Assembly (NCBI RefSeq): GCF_031755915.1
Contig: NC_083380.1
Span: 32,274,501 to 32,338,500 of the forward strand
Origin: Ziziphus jujuba
Taxonomy: Eukaryota; Streptophyta; Magnoliopsida; Rosales; Rhamnaceae
DNA: 64,000 nt
Direction of reading: 5' to 3'
Positions 11,681 to 22,925 of the stretch are shown piece after piece. A model generated the notes under the pieces. It saw only the letters and a program-made list of their open reading frames with translations, did no database searches and was not told where the DNA came from. The position numbers and the translations under genes were made by a program. How positions within the stretch are numbered: position 1 is the stretch's first letter; each line of letters opens with the position of its first letter.

Positions 11681-12576
11681 ATTGTATGTGCATTCTAAAT
11701 TATTGCATTCTATTTAAATTAATATTTCCTTGATTATTTTTAATGTAAATTTATTATGATTTTGCTTATTTTATTTATGACATTTTGTGTACAATTTAAT
11801 AATTGTTATTAAAATTATTCTTGTTTCTTATTATACATTCTAGATCTTTAATTTAATGTATTTTATTTATAATTTATTTAATTAATTATTCCTTGATTTT
11901 TGGGGTACAATTATTGGGTTTTGTGAAAATGTTTTAAAAGAGGAACTTTTCCAACTTAGTGAACTGCAGGGTTTTGAGAGAAAGCAATATTTCAACTACT
12001 TATTATTTATTCGATTATTTATTATTAATTAATCAAGTCCATTTTGTTGTTATATTATTATTATTATTATTATTATGATTGTGTCATAGTTAGGGTCACT
12101 CACTGAGATGATTAGCATCTCATGTTTTTTAAATTCTGTTCCCCTAGACCCAGGTTAGTAGACGTTGATCGTCCGGAGGTGAGTTCGATGTCTTGTTCGT
12201 TGCTGAAAGTTCAAGGAGCCTTACTTACTTTTCTTCACTATCTTGTATTGTTTCTTTTATCGTTTGTTGTATTAAATTTCATATTTAATTGTATCTCGAT
12301 AAAGCTCTGTATATTGTCTTGGACATTTATTTATTAATTATGCACTGATTTCCTGTTATTCATTTGAAGTGCTGCAATTTTGTAGAATTAAATTGTAGTA
12401 AGGTGGGAGGAATAAAGTGGTGTATATAAAAATGTGTTTTCAGTGCAGGAAGTTTGTGGTAAGTCCAACCCTTAGGGGAGGTTCTGCCAGATTTTTCATT
12501 GGAGGGTCCGGTAGGGTTTCCTTGGGATCAGGGCTTGTCTAGGGTTCCTATGAGGAATTTTGAATGGGTCCTGACA
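11681..12576 (+). mobile_element. 3' part of a long LTR/solo-LTR element (family of 35134-38429)
   Basis: This stretch is similar to the last roughly 900 bases of the elements at 35134-38429 and, reversed, 43065-46122. Shared blocks include GTGCTGCAATTTTGTAGAA, the block around CTTAGGGGAGGTTCTGCC, GGGATCAGGGCTTGTCTAGG and the end GGGTCCTGACA at 12576. The 5' part of the element is missing; CACTA-like DNA adjoins it instead. The downstream flank (TGATGTGTGCTAC) is continuous with the duplicated block, whose other copy at 52019 lacks the element. Confidence 0.72.
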
Positions 12577-15500
12577 TGATGTGTGCTACACCTATTTTTA
12601 TTCGCCATATTAAATTAAAAGCAAGTTGACATAACTAACAAGACAAGAAAGAATGGCAAGAAAACAAGAAACTGAATTAGGATGCTAGTTAAGTTCAGAA
12701 TTTTAAGAGTTATTTGTACAAAGCTAATCTCACTCAAGCAACAAATACTGACTAACACACTTAACAAACTTTAACAAGACTCTCATAGTTGGATTAAATT
12801 CATTAGTCAGCTATAAACAGACAACTAAATTTGAAAGTTGAGCTTGAAGTCTCCATTTGCCGCTGTCTATAACAACCTCCTCTGCGATTTGCTGTTTAGA
12901 AGGCACACATCCCACTTCAAGTTCATTTTGTAGTGGAGTTGATAACTAATTTCTGTATGTTTTATCCTTGCATGTTGTAGTGGATTTCTAGCCAATCATG
13001 CAGCTCCAATATTATCACTCGAAATGAGACGATTGGGAAAAGAAAGAATGATAAATACTAATTACATACATAAATATTTTTTATTGGGTTCCTCTGTTTT
13101 TACATACTGACAGAAAATGAGAAGAAAGAATCATGAGCTTCTTGGCTTGCAAACAAGAAGTACAGTTTGAAACTTCAGAATAATAATCTTTGTAAGAAAG
13201 AAATACATTTTGGATGATTATTATTCCAATTTCCAAGTTGTTTCAAAAAAGGAAATTAAGGAAGTTCATGCTACTTGTAGATAGCAATAAACCGAATCTT
13301 TAAGTTCCATTTTGTCAACTTTTAATCGGTCAGGTCTTCATCATAGTTCATTCATAATTGGTCAGTCTCAAAACAAGGGGGAAAAAAAAAAGAAAAAAAA
13401 GAAAAATGAAAACATTGTCTCTAGTCAGACATAGAATCACCAATATTATGTAATATCTTAGCCATATTTTTCCAACCACATTGATGTTGAAAAACTTCAA
13501 TAAGTCGTAAGATGGACTTAACTTCCAAAAAAAAAAAAAAAAAAAAAAAACACCATATAGATAAGTAAGACTCTACATTAAAGTAAATTAAAAGAAAGAA
13601 GGAAAAAATTACAAAGTTAGCAACCTGTAACTAAAAGTTACATATTTCTTTTATTAGGGCATACTTTCCACTACATATTCTTATCGAAGATTCAACAAAA
13701 CCAATGAGAAAGACAGTAGGAAAAAACTTTGAAAAAGTATGATAATTTGAGCTGGGGGCAAAAATACCAACAAATCAAAAAATGGAGATGAGTTTTCTTT
13801 TCTATCATTTTACATCTAGTAGTCCTTGTAACCATTCTACAATTAAAGCCACAAAAGCCATAACTAGAAGTAGGTTTAAAAGAAAAGTAGAGGAGGATAA
13901 CCTTCTATAGAAGCCATAACTAGAGGTAATAATAAAATGGTACTTGGTACTGAGTCCACCAAAGCAAAAGAGGACCATTACCTTCTACATTTGGTTAACT
14001 GGAGCACCACATGCCAGTGGGTACTTATCAATAGCACCCATTACTAGACAAAACATGTGTCTAATTTATCCAATCCAAGGTTAATCTTTGAACAACCTTC
14101 TCAATCTCAAATTTGCTTGCTCTCAGTCTGTGGATCCAAAAGCAACAAAATTGTCATTACAAAAACAAAGAACCAGTCCAAGTCTTAGCAATAATAACAT
14201 TTCTTTTCATTCAAATAACCAAAGAAAACTGCCACGTAAATCTTTAAACATGGCATGAACAAAGAACCAGTCCAAGTCTTAGCAATAATAACATTTATTT
14301 TTGTTCATCTAACCAAAAGAAAACTGCCACGTAAATCGTTAAACATGGCACGCCAATAATCAATTCATTCAAATTACAGAAAGAGAAAAAACCAGAAATT
14401 ACCTAATCAAAAAAGGATGGATTCAAACCCCATTTTGATTTCAATATTCAAATCTTTCAAACCATTAATGAAAGCTTTACTATTCAGAAGACTCCATTTT
14501 CACAAATACCTCCAGCTTCAATGCACTTAAACAATCTCCTAACCCTCTCATTCTCCCTAACCACTGTGTTACTACCAACTCTTTCCTTGAAATAATCAAA
14601 AGCAATAGTAGTTCCACTCCTTCTTCTATCAATCCCTGATTAAAATACAGTTTTGAATTGTTTCCTTAAGAATAAAAAAGAAAAAGAAAAAGAAACAATT
14701 ACTAATTGCAAACATAAATATTTTCATTGTTTTACATTGTATGAGGAGAATCATGAGCTTTCTTGACTTGCAAGCAACAAGTGCAGTTTGAAACATGGAA
14801 ATGATGGTTTCGATAAAAACATAAAAAGAAACAATTACTAATTGCGCAACATAAATATTTTAATTGTTATACGTTGTATGAGGACATCATGAGCTTTCTT
14901 GACTTGCTAGCAACAAAGTGCAATTTGAAACATGGAAATGATGGTTTCGTTAAAAACATATTGTAACAATAATTTTGAATGTGGTAAAATAACCCCAAAA
15001 AAAAATAAGAAGAAGAAGAAGAAATGAAAAATAAAAGAACAAAGTTTTACTGAAAGCTTTTGGCTCATGAAGATTATTAAACGCCAATCCAGTTGGATCA
15101 TTATTTTTCCAATTTGAATTGAGAAGGACAATTAAGCAAATACATCCTACTTGTTATCTTTGAAACTTTAAAAAAAGAATAAAAAAAAAATTAGTTCCTG
15201 TTGATTTTATACTCCTGGACAGTTTTTATTGGATAAATTTTACTCATACCCAAACATAAATTACTGTGTTTCTACAAACAAAAGATTAATTTGATGCAAA
15301 CTTTTTTCACACCATAAATGAGAATTTCGTTCTAAAACAATTATAATAGATAGAGCTCATCTGTCTTAGAAAATGTGAAAACAACAAATGGCCTATTGTG
15401 ATACTAAATCTATTAACTTGATTGTCTAATCTTATTAATCTCTTCAGAGTCATCATGATCTGAAGCTATTGTTGAGAATCTTGAATTTGATTTCAGTCTT

Positions 15501-15986
15501 TCAGCTTTAGGAAGCTGTTATCGGGGATACAGAAAAGGTTTTGGACGCTTGTAGGCTTTCAACTTCTCCTTCAAGCATTTCTCTGACTCTATTCATTGTT
15601 GGTCAATCACTTGGTTTCATCTGTATGCAACACAATGCTACTATAATCTTCTTCTTTCTTATTTTTTATTAATTCTCTGTTTCATCTTGCATTTCTAAGT
15701 CATTTCCTTCATTCAATTGATCATAAACCCATCAAGGAAAGTAAATTTGACTTGCATGCTCTGCAGCTGCATTCAAATTCTTTCTTCTACTGGCCATTTC
15801 CATCAATAGCATTCCAAAACTGTAAACATCCATTATGTTAGAAACAGCTCCAATGTTTTTATAAAATAGCTCTGGAGCTATCTATCCCATGGTTCCTCTT
15901 ACTGTAGTAACAGAGACAATGCTATTGCCTAATGGGGATAATCTTGCAAGCCCAAAATCAGAAACCTTTGGAATAAAATTCTCATC
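12577..15986. repeat. Segmental duplication, copy 1 (partner 52019-55170)
   Basis: Starts at TGATGTGTGCTACACC, directly after the LTR tail, and stays alignable by eye through DHH relic B and into the kinase K2 activation-loop region. Shared landmarks include GGAGCACCACATGCCAGTGG, AAAGAACCAGTCCAAGTCTT (present twice in each copy), the DHH exon, and the kinase tail. Outside the two relics it contains no recognisable gene. Small indels separate the copies. Confidence 0.85.
14415..14640 (-). pseudogene. DHH/DHHA1-type gene, isolated exon relic B
   Basis: Reads RRSGTTIAFDYFKERVGSN, then ENERVRRLFKCIEAGGICEN, and is then shifted by two extra bases (GGAGTCTTCTG where relic D has GGTCTTCTG), giving a stop. 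Without the shift it would continue to the SKAFINGLKDLNIEI block. It corresponds to the middle exon of the gene, after the DHH motif. No other exon of the copy is visible nearby. Confidence 0.7.
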
Positions 15987-16528
15987 CAAAAGAATGTTGT
16001 GCTGCTTAATATCAAAATGTAGGATTTGCATGTTGCATCCTCAATGAAGATATTCGATGCCACAACCCACTCTACATGAGAGTTCACACATTATCTTGCA
16101 ATCTAAGGAGTTAATTCCTTCTTGTGAGAAAAAAGATATCTATTAGGAGATCCATTAGGTGTAAAATCACAAACAAGAGTGCACTTTGATCCTTCGACAC
16201 AAAAACCAACCATTTTCACCACATTGATATGGTGAATCCTCCCAATGGTGGATACTTTATTGATGAAATCTTGTCCATTAGCCCTAGATTTTTCTAACAT
16301 CTTGATTGCTCCAAGACGTTCACCACGAAGCTTTCCTTTATAGACTAAACCATAACCTGCTTGACCTAATTTATCCTTGAAACCCCTAGTCATCTTTGTT
16401 ATGTTGGAGTATGAATACCTTATTGGCATGAGGTCATTATTAGTCTGCAAGAATTCTTTGATAATGTTATACATGGATAAATGCAGCCTTCTCCATTTGT
16501 AGATAACAAATAACAAATAGAGTTCCAA
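15413..16528 (-). pseudogene. LRK10L-type kinase pseudogene K2 (kinase part only)
   Basis: Starts in a membrane-proximal segment ([20 protein letters not shown]) and runs through a kinase domain. The glycine loop is damaged (LGQAGYG instead of LGEGGYG) and the lysine motif reads LGAIK. A frameshift follows YLFSH near 16110. The loop HFDIKQHN and DFGLAR are recognisable in the shifted frame. A TAT-to-TAG nonsense change lies in GTMG*IAPE (about 15887), with further stops in the tail, one of them replacing the R of the DRPTMNR motif. The C-terminal tail is shortened as in K6, its duplicate. No ectodomain exon is present upstream. Confidence 0.85.
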
Positions 16529-17434
16529 GTATGATTCTTCCTGTTTAGAACAAAGCTGCAGGAAAAATTACCAGAAGAATAGAATTTGATAACCATCAAA
16601 CCTTCAAGTTTTGCTTGAAAAACCTGCATAAAAAAATTTCTTAACATATAGAAATTAGTCTCACAAATTTTAATTGTTTAGTATACAAGGAGGGATGTAG
16701 CCAGGATTTCTTATTAGGGTGGACTTCTATAAATTTTTTTTTTTTTCAAAAGTTAAAATTCACCTAATTAAAGGGGAGTATAATCCATCTTGACTCTCAA
16801 TATAGTTACCATAATACGAAAATTGGAGAAGAATTCATGGTCTCTACTCCCTTTCTTTTTTAAAAAAAAAAAAAATGTATTTTTCATTGAAAAAGTCCAT
16901 ATCAAACATTCTTTTTCTCAAACAAAAAAATAATAATAATAAAAATAACCAGGATACAAAGTAATTTATAAATACTAAACATTTGTATTCTCTTTTTCCT
17001 TATCTCATTCTACTTCCTCCAGCTTTTACATCCCCTATTGAAGGTTTTTTTTTTAAAAAAAAAAAAAAAAACAAAAGAACGATGTAAGGAAACTGAATCT
17101 TCTATCTATTATTTCGAAAATAAAATAAAAAGAATATCCTATAACAAAACACAACAAATTACGAAATGAGAAAGAAAACAGCCAAAAACAATTATTTTTT
17201 TTAAAAAAAAGAAAAAAAAGAAAAAAGGCCACCTCTCCCCCTCTCCTTTTCTGTCCTTGAAGCCCCTGTGATTAAGTACACTGGACATTGATTATTTTTT
17301 GGCTAAGAAAAGATCAACTAAAACTAACCAACATGTTTGCCTTTACAATTTGTCTAGAAACCTATGGCTCCTTGACTTAGCATATTAAAATGCTAGGCAT
17401 AAAACATATGCGAGAACTTTGGCTATGTTTAATT
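16529..17434. other. Intergenic, low complexity
   Basis: AT-rich with several A or T runs (for example near 16860 and 17050). No ectodomain exon for K2 and no other gene recognised. Confidence 0.5.
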
Positions 17435-17586
17435 TCAAACATTCATGCAAACCTTCCATTGCTCAAATTCCACTGAGCTTAGCATGAAGAAGCTCACATT
17501 TCCATGCCCACCACCTCTAAACTCCTGGAAAAAGAAGAAAAAAATTTGAGAATTAGAAAGAGAGAAAACAAAATGGCAATAGTTAG

Positions 17587-17885
17587 TAAAAAATATGTGC
17601 TATATGAGGAAGAGTTCCTTTTTCTTATATTATTCTAATGAGCAATGGTATATATATATATATATTACATGACAGAGGGTCCCACGAGAGTCCCAAACAC
17701 ATAAGTGATAAGCTCAACTTTATCACAATTGTTATCACATCTAGAATACACTAGTTGAAGCATATACAACTTCTAGACAGATTAGCTAAACCAGCTACTT
17801 GAATATCTGTTGGTTATTAGAAAAGTTATCACAAGACACGTCAGAAGCAGCCGCTGCATTAGCACCAGATGGAGTTGTGCTAACA
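17587..17885 (-). repeat. Copia 3' LTR
   Basis: Partner of the LTR at 21237-21543. Differences are a handful of substitutions and a shorter AT microsatellite. Its outer end carries TA instead of the inverted CA/TG terminus. Confidence 0.92.
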
Positions 17886-17897
17886 TCCCCCCTCAAG
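17886..17897 (-). other. Copia polypurine tract
   Basis: Minus-strand CTTGAGGGGGGA lies immediately before the 3' LTR start TGTTAG, the expected plus-strand primer position. Confidence 0.85.
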
Positions 17898-20250
17898 CGA
17901 TATGTGGGTGGCACCACATTAAGCTTGCTTGGGAGATGATGGAACCTGGAAGTGGATAAATTCTTGGTAAAGATGTCAGCAATCTGATCCATTGTCGGAA
18001 TGTAGCAAACTTCAAGAGTGTTTTGGGCAACTTTATCACGAACAAAGTGAATATCAATCTTGATATGCTTTGTTCGTTGATGGAAAATCGGATTGGCAGC
18101 AAGAGAACCAACACCCATATTATCACACCAGAGGATAGGAACCTGATTGGTTAAAAGTTTTAATTCCAAGAGAAGTTGTTACAGCCAAAACCCAGTACTC
18201 AGATTCTGTGCTAGAACGAGCAACTACACTTTGTTTCTTGGATGACCAGAAACTAAAGATTCACCAAGATATATGCAATACCGACTAGTAGACTTTCAGT
18301 CATCAACATTCGATGCCCAATCAGCATTATTGAATCTGGACAGCTTCAGATGATTAGAAGGGCAAAGTAAGAGCCCATGATGCTTGGTACCTTGAAGGTA
18401 TCGAAGAATGTGCTTACAGGCAGACCAATGAACTTCTGTAGGATTATGCATATACTGACTTAGCTTATTAACACTAAAAGAAATTTCTGGCCGTGTCAAC
18501 GTGAGGTATTGTAACATTTCAAGTGTACTCCGGTAAAGAAAAGCATCATGCATAGGAGCTCCCACGACAGTAGTAAGTTGAAGAGAAGAACTCGCAGGAG
18601 ATGGACTGGCCTTACAGGCGGCCGTGTTTGTGTGTTGAAGAAGCTCATCAATGTAAGCAGTTTAAGATAAATGCATACCAGTGGCATTTCGATGAACTTC
18701 AATGCCCAAGAAATAATTTAAGGTGCCTAGGTCCTTGAGAGAAAAATGAGTATCTAGCCTAGGAATGAACCTGTCAACTAAGCTCTTATTGTTACCGGTT
18801 ACGAGAATATCATCAACATAGATGAGAACCCAAACAATGCCGAGTGAACTATGAAGAATGAAGAGTGAGGAGTCCATCTTGGAGTTGTAAAAGCCCCACA
18901 TACATAAGGTCGTTTTTAATTTGTCATACAAGCTCGATGAGCTTGGCAAAGACCATAAAGAGACCGATGCAATTTACACACTGGTTTTGGTTGAGATTGA
19001 TCAACGAAGCCATCTGGTTGCTTTATAAATACCTCTTCTGTTAAGACTCCATTCAGGAAGGTCTTGTTTACATCAATTTGCCTCACATCCCAGTTTCTAG
19101 AAACAGAAATTGACAATACATTACGAACATTAGAAGGCTTGATAATGGGATTGAAGGTCTCATGGAAGTCCAACCCAGGCTTTTGATGGAAGCCTTTGGC
19201 GACCAGACGAGCCTTCTGACGTAAAATGGAGCCATCAGTATTTTGTTTTACTTTGAACACCCATTTGTTACCAACAAGGCATTGACCAGGTTGAGGAGGC
19301 ACCAAGGTCCGTGTTTGATTGGCTCGTAAAGCTTGGAACTCAGCGTTCATGGCCTGTTTCCACTGTGGGCAGAGGAGAGCTGAAGCCGTTGATGGTGGTT
19401 CAACAAAAGGAGAAGCTGACCAAGTGGTGGCAAGGTAAAATTTTTGCTTGATTATACCTGCCTTTGCTCTGGTTATCATTGGGTGAGTATTTTGAGGGGA
19501 GTGGACTGGTTGTTGAGATGGGTGAGAGTCGGCAATGGCACAGAAAGGCATAGAGAGAGAATTGGTGGATGGACGGGTAGGCATCGGTATGGCCAGAGGT
19601 GATTATGGCGAACTAATGTGAGGGATTCACAGGGTGCGTTGGACTGAATCAATGGAAAGAAGAAGCACGAAGAGAGTGGAGTATACTCGTGTATTCTGTA
19701 GTGGTGAAGAAGACAATGATGGAGCTGGTGGATCGGGTGAGGAAGACAACCTGGGAGTAGAAATGTTTGGAGGAAACCCATCGTTGTTGTTATTGAGTCC
19801 AAACAAGGAGGAGTTGGATCGGCTCTAGGATGCTAAGGTGGGCTCCAACTGAACACAAACCAATCGGTTCTGGGCCTGCAAAATAGAATTAGATGGAAAA
19901 AATAATGAAGAAGAAGATGTGTTAGACGTAATATTATCATGTGTGGGGTCCAGCTTTTGCGGGAAAAGGGTAACATTCTTCGTTAAAAATAACATTATGA
20001 GAAATATATATTTTGCCAGTAAGAAGACTTAAACAGTACTTATACCTTTATGCGAGGATCTATAACCAATGAAAACACACCTTTCGTAGTGAGAACTAAA
20101 CTTTTTTAATCTGTAAGGACGAACAAATGGAAAACACTCACAACCAAAGCAGTTTAAAAAAGAAAAATCAAAATGTTCATGAAATAATTTTTGGAATGGA
20201 GATTTAAAATTGAGAACCTTTGTAGTAAGCCTGTTAATTAAGAAAGTCAT
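17898..20250 (-). pseudogene. Copia pol remnant: integrase tail, reverse transcriptase, RNase H
   Basis: In element order: an integrase C-terminal piece at 20250-20029 (FGCECFPFVRPYRLKKFSSH, YERCVFIGY); reverse transcriptase at 19584-18662 with WKQAMNAEFQAL, WVFKVK, ARLVAKGF, the QIDVNKTFLNG motif (family D changed to N) and the catalytic loop YVDDILVTG; then DLG..NYFLGIEV. RNase H runs from 18565 to about 17900, with the final IADIFTKNL block and LRGDVST just before the LTR. Several frameshifts and stops separate these pieces, so no polyprotein can be made. Confidence 0.9.
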
Positions 20251-20440
20251 TCTGGAACTTTGAGCCAGAAGAGTGAGAGCAGTTTCAGTTATATGGCAGT
20301 GTTTTCTTTCAATTTTGCCATTTTGATTATGAGTATGAGGACTGGATGTTGAAAGATTATTCCAAAATCATTTAAAATTGTCTTGAGAGGTCGGTATTCA
20401 CTACCCCAATCAGCCTGAAATATTTTAATTTTTTTATTAG

Positions 20441-21191
20441 TTAAATTTTCAACCATTTTTTTGGCATAATTTTAGCCTTTGATTGACTCCCAAAAAGGCT
20501 TTCAATAGAGGACCAAAGCTGATGGGCAGTAATCGGATGTGATGCCTTGGTGATCTGTGTATGAATTTCAGGTGATATGGAGGGATAAAATCCAGCCAAC
20601 AAGTGCTTGGTCAAGACGTCTCCACTGGTGATAAACTGGGTTCGGCGTGCTTGGTCAAGACGTCTCCACTGGTGATAAACTGGGTTGGGCACCGTCGTTT
20701 GTAATTCTGATATGATGCCTTGGTGATCTGTGTATGAATTTCAGGTGATATGGAGGATAAAATCCAGCCAACAAGTGCCTGGTCAAGACGTCTCCACTGG
20801 TGATAAACTGGGTTCGGCACTGTCGTTTGTAATTCTGATGTGATGCCTTGGTGATCTGTGTATGAATTTCAGGTGATATGGAGGATAAAATCCAGCCAAC
20901 AAGTGCCTGGTCAAGACGTCTCCACTGGTGATAAACTGGGTTCGGCACCGTCGTTTGTAATTCTGCTTCATTACGCATGACAATAGTACGAGGTGGTGGA
21001 TGGAGACTTCCATCAACAAAGGCTTCCATGTTACATCCAACAATGGCTGGCAGTATTTGCAATCTCCATATAATATAATTGTGTTGTTCTAATCGAAAGG
21101 GAAAAGTGTAATTTGGGAGGGTAATATCTGAGAAAGATGGAATGACTGAGACAGGAATAACGGCAGAAGAAGTGGTGGAAGGACTGGCCAT
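20441..21191 (-). pseudogene. Copia gag remnant with internal tandem duplication
   Basis: Begins MASPSTTSSAVIPVSVIPSF, followed by a copia-type gag N-terminus (FPFRLEQHNYIIWRLQILPA and VYHQWRRLDQALVGWILSSI). It then repeats a roughly 130-base segment, producing frame changes, and ends at a deletion that removes the zinc knuckle and protease. Confidence 0.85.
20520..20965 (-). repeat. Tandem duplication of about 130-bp units inside copia gag
   Basis: The block containing CCTGGTCAAGACGTCTCCAC and TGGTGATAAACTGGGTTCGG recurs near 20600, 20650, 20780 and 20910. It alternates with the block TGATGCCTTGGTGATCTGTG (near 20540, 20713 and 20841). Unit length is not a multiple of three throughout, so the gag frame is broken. 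Confidence 0.85.
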
Positions 21192-21224
21192 TTGGATCGA
21201 GAAACTTGTTTGAGTATGCTTAAA

Positions 21225-21236
21225 GGTCTGATACCT
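21225..21236 (-). other. Copia primer-binding site
   Basis: Minus-strand AGGTATCAGACC directly follows the 5' LTR end and resembles the initiator-methionine-tRNA complement TGGTATCAGAGC used by plant copia elements. Confidence 0.8.
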
Positions 21237-21543
21237 TGAAAAATATGTGCTATATGAGGAAGAGTTCCTTCTTTTTATATTATTATAATGAGCAGTGATA
21301 TATATATATATATATATATACTATACAAGACAGAGGGTCTCACGTGAGTCCCAAACACATAAGTGATAAGCTCAACTTTATCACAATTGTTATCATATCT
21401 AGAATACACTAGTTGAAGCATATACAACTCCTAAACAGATTAGACAAACCAGCTACTTGAATATCTGTTGGTTATTAAAAGAGTTATCACAAGACACGTC
21501 AGAAGCAGCTGCTGCATTAGCACCAGATGGAGTTGTGCTAACA
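21237..21543 (-). repeat. Copia 5' LTR
   Basis: 307 bases with intact TG...CA termini on the minus strand. Includes an AT microsatellite (about 21300-21320) longer than in the partner LTR. Confidence 0.92.
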
Positions 21544-21760
21544 GTTAGCAAGCAAATGAGAAACCAACCTCCGAGACGGTGTTGGGGAAGAACATCACAG
21601 GAAAAGAAGCAGCAGAGAAGAATAGGTGAGCTGCTAGTGCTGCAAAAGTGCCGTCTGGGCAAGGATAGTGGTATAGAACCGCAGGTTTCTTCTGCATCGT
21701 CGTATTCATGGTGATTATGGGTTTGGATAAACCCAAACCCCACAGAGCCTTCAACGCCAT

Positions 21761-22686
21761 GTTTGGTTGCTCTGCTTCACTGAGAGTTTTTGAGGTAAAT
21801 AAGGAAAGGGTTTAGTAGCTTTCGTGGCACAGATGTAATAATATTTAGAGAACAAGAAAAAATACGAGCGCTTAGATTTTGGGCTTTGAAAGCCGTAACT
21901 TCGTACTTCAAAAAAAAAAAAAGAAAAAAAAAAAAAATCTGAGCTTCTTGTTGTAAATATAGTATAGACTTCGAATTGGGGAAAACTGCTTAAGCACTCA
22001 GAACATGCTTGTTTTGACTATGTTTACAATAAATGCACAAAAAAGGTTTTTTTTCTTTAAATAATTTATTTATTTATATTGTTTTGAAGATTTATTACAA
22101 AAATTTGCTGATTAAGATACAAAATTTGGAATCTTGAGAGGAAAATAATGATTACTAATTGCATACATAAACATTTTAATTGGGTTTCTCTGTTTGACAG
22201 GTATGAGACAATGAGAAGAATCATGAGCTTCTTGGCTTTAAAAGTAGATGCACTTTGAAACATGGAAATAATGATCTCTTTAAACAAGAATTACGGTTTG
22301 GATGGTTATTTTTTCAACTTGTTTTGAGAAAGGAAATCAAGCAAGTCCATGCTACTTGTAGATAGCAATAAACCAAATCTCTTAGTTCGATTTTGTAATG
22401 GGGGAAGAACGAAAAGAAAATTAAACATCAAGCATTTAAAATAAAATAAAATTAGTTCCTATTTGTTTCAATATTCTTGGCCAATTTTTATTGGACCAAT
22501 CCAAATCATTCTCCAACATAAATTACTCTGTTTCTAATAAAGAAAAGATAAATATGGTACAAAGTTTCATCACACCATAAATGAGAATTTTGTTCAAAAA
22601 CAGTAAATAAAATGATGTATAAAGGACATTTGTCTTACAAAATGTGAAAACAACAAATCAACTACTGTTATACTCTATCTCTTAGC
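21761..22686. other. Old 5' flank of DHH relic C and spacer to the kinase fragment
   Basis: No gene. The first 300 bases resemble 3393-3640 upstream of relic A, and the middle (near 22330-22400) resembles the duplicated blocks at 13260 and 52690. The end leads into a kinase 3' end, again pairing a DHH relic with a kinase tail. Confidence 0.55.
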
Positions 22687-22925
22687 ATGATTCCACGATC
22701 TCACTGATCTCTTTGGATTCATCATCTAAAATTGGTTTTGAGTATCTCGAATTTAATTTCAACCATTCATCATTTACAGGCTTTTCTTGTGGACATACGA
22801 AAGGCTTTGGAGGCATTTGTAGCTTTCAGCTTCTCCTTCTGGATCATTTGGATTCATCTGTATACACCATAGTGCAACTATATAATCATCTTCTTTCTTG
22901 TTTTTTATTCATCCTCTACTAGTTC
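22687..22925 (-). pseudogene. LRK10L kinase C-terminal fragment
   Basis: Only the end of the kinase and its tail survive: [12 protein letters not shown], then a deletion of the [14 protein letters not shown] codons that also shifts the frame, then the family tail around MPPKPFVCPQEKPVNDE in another frame. The upstream (kinase-core) side ends in unrelated AT-rich sequence. Confidence 0.75.

Larger units (their letters stand above)
17587..21543 (-). mobile_element. Ty1/copia retrotransposon, complete ends, internally deleted, in DHH relic C
   Basis: Two LTRs (17587-17885 and 21237-21543) are near identical over about 300 bases. Read on the minus strand they begin TGTTAGCACAAC and end ATATTTTTCA (the 3' LTR end has mutated to TA). 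The 5-base target duplication GTTAG is perfect (17582-17586 and 21544-21548). The primer-binding site AGGTATCAGACC and a polypurine tract GAGGGGGGA adjoin the LTRs. Inside are gag, a small integrase remnant, RT and RNase H in broken frames. Protease, the zinc knuckle and the integrase core are missing, so the 3957-base element is non-autonomous. Confidence 0.93.
17435..21760 (-). pseudogene. DHH/DHHA1-type pseudogene, relic C, split by a copia element
   Basis: The first exon (ATG at 21760) is clean: MALKALWGLGLSKP, then KPAVLYHYPCPDGTFAALAA and HLFFSAASFPVMFFPNTV, after which similarity to relic A ends at about 21573. At the other side of the copia element, a last exon is bounded by a TTTTTCCAG acceptor at 17525. 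It reads EFRGGGHGNVSFFMLSSVEF then EQWKV..., ending with TGA at 17435. The GGGH is the signature of the DHHA1 domain. Without the transposon only about 90 bases would separate the two exons, so the central exons with the DHH motif are deleted and the copy cannot make a working enzyme. Its upstream flank resembles relic A's. Confidence 0.75.
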
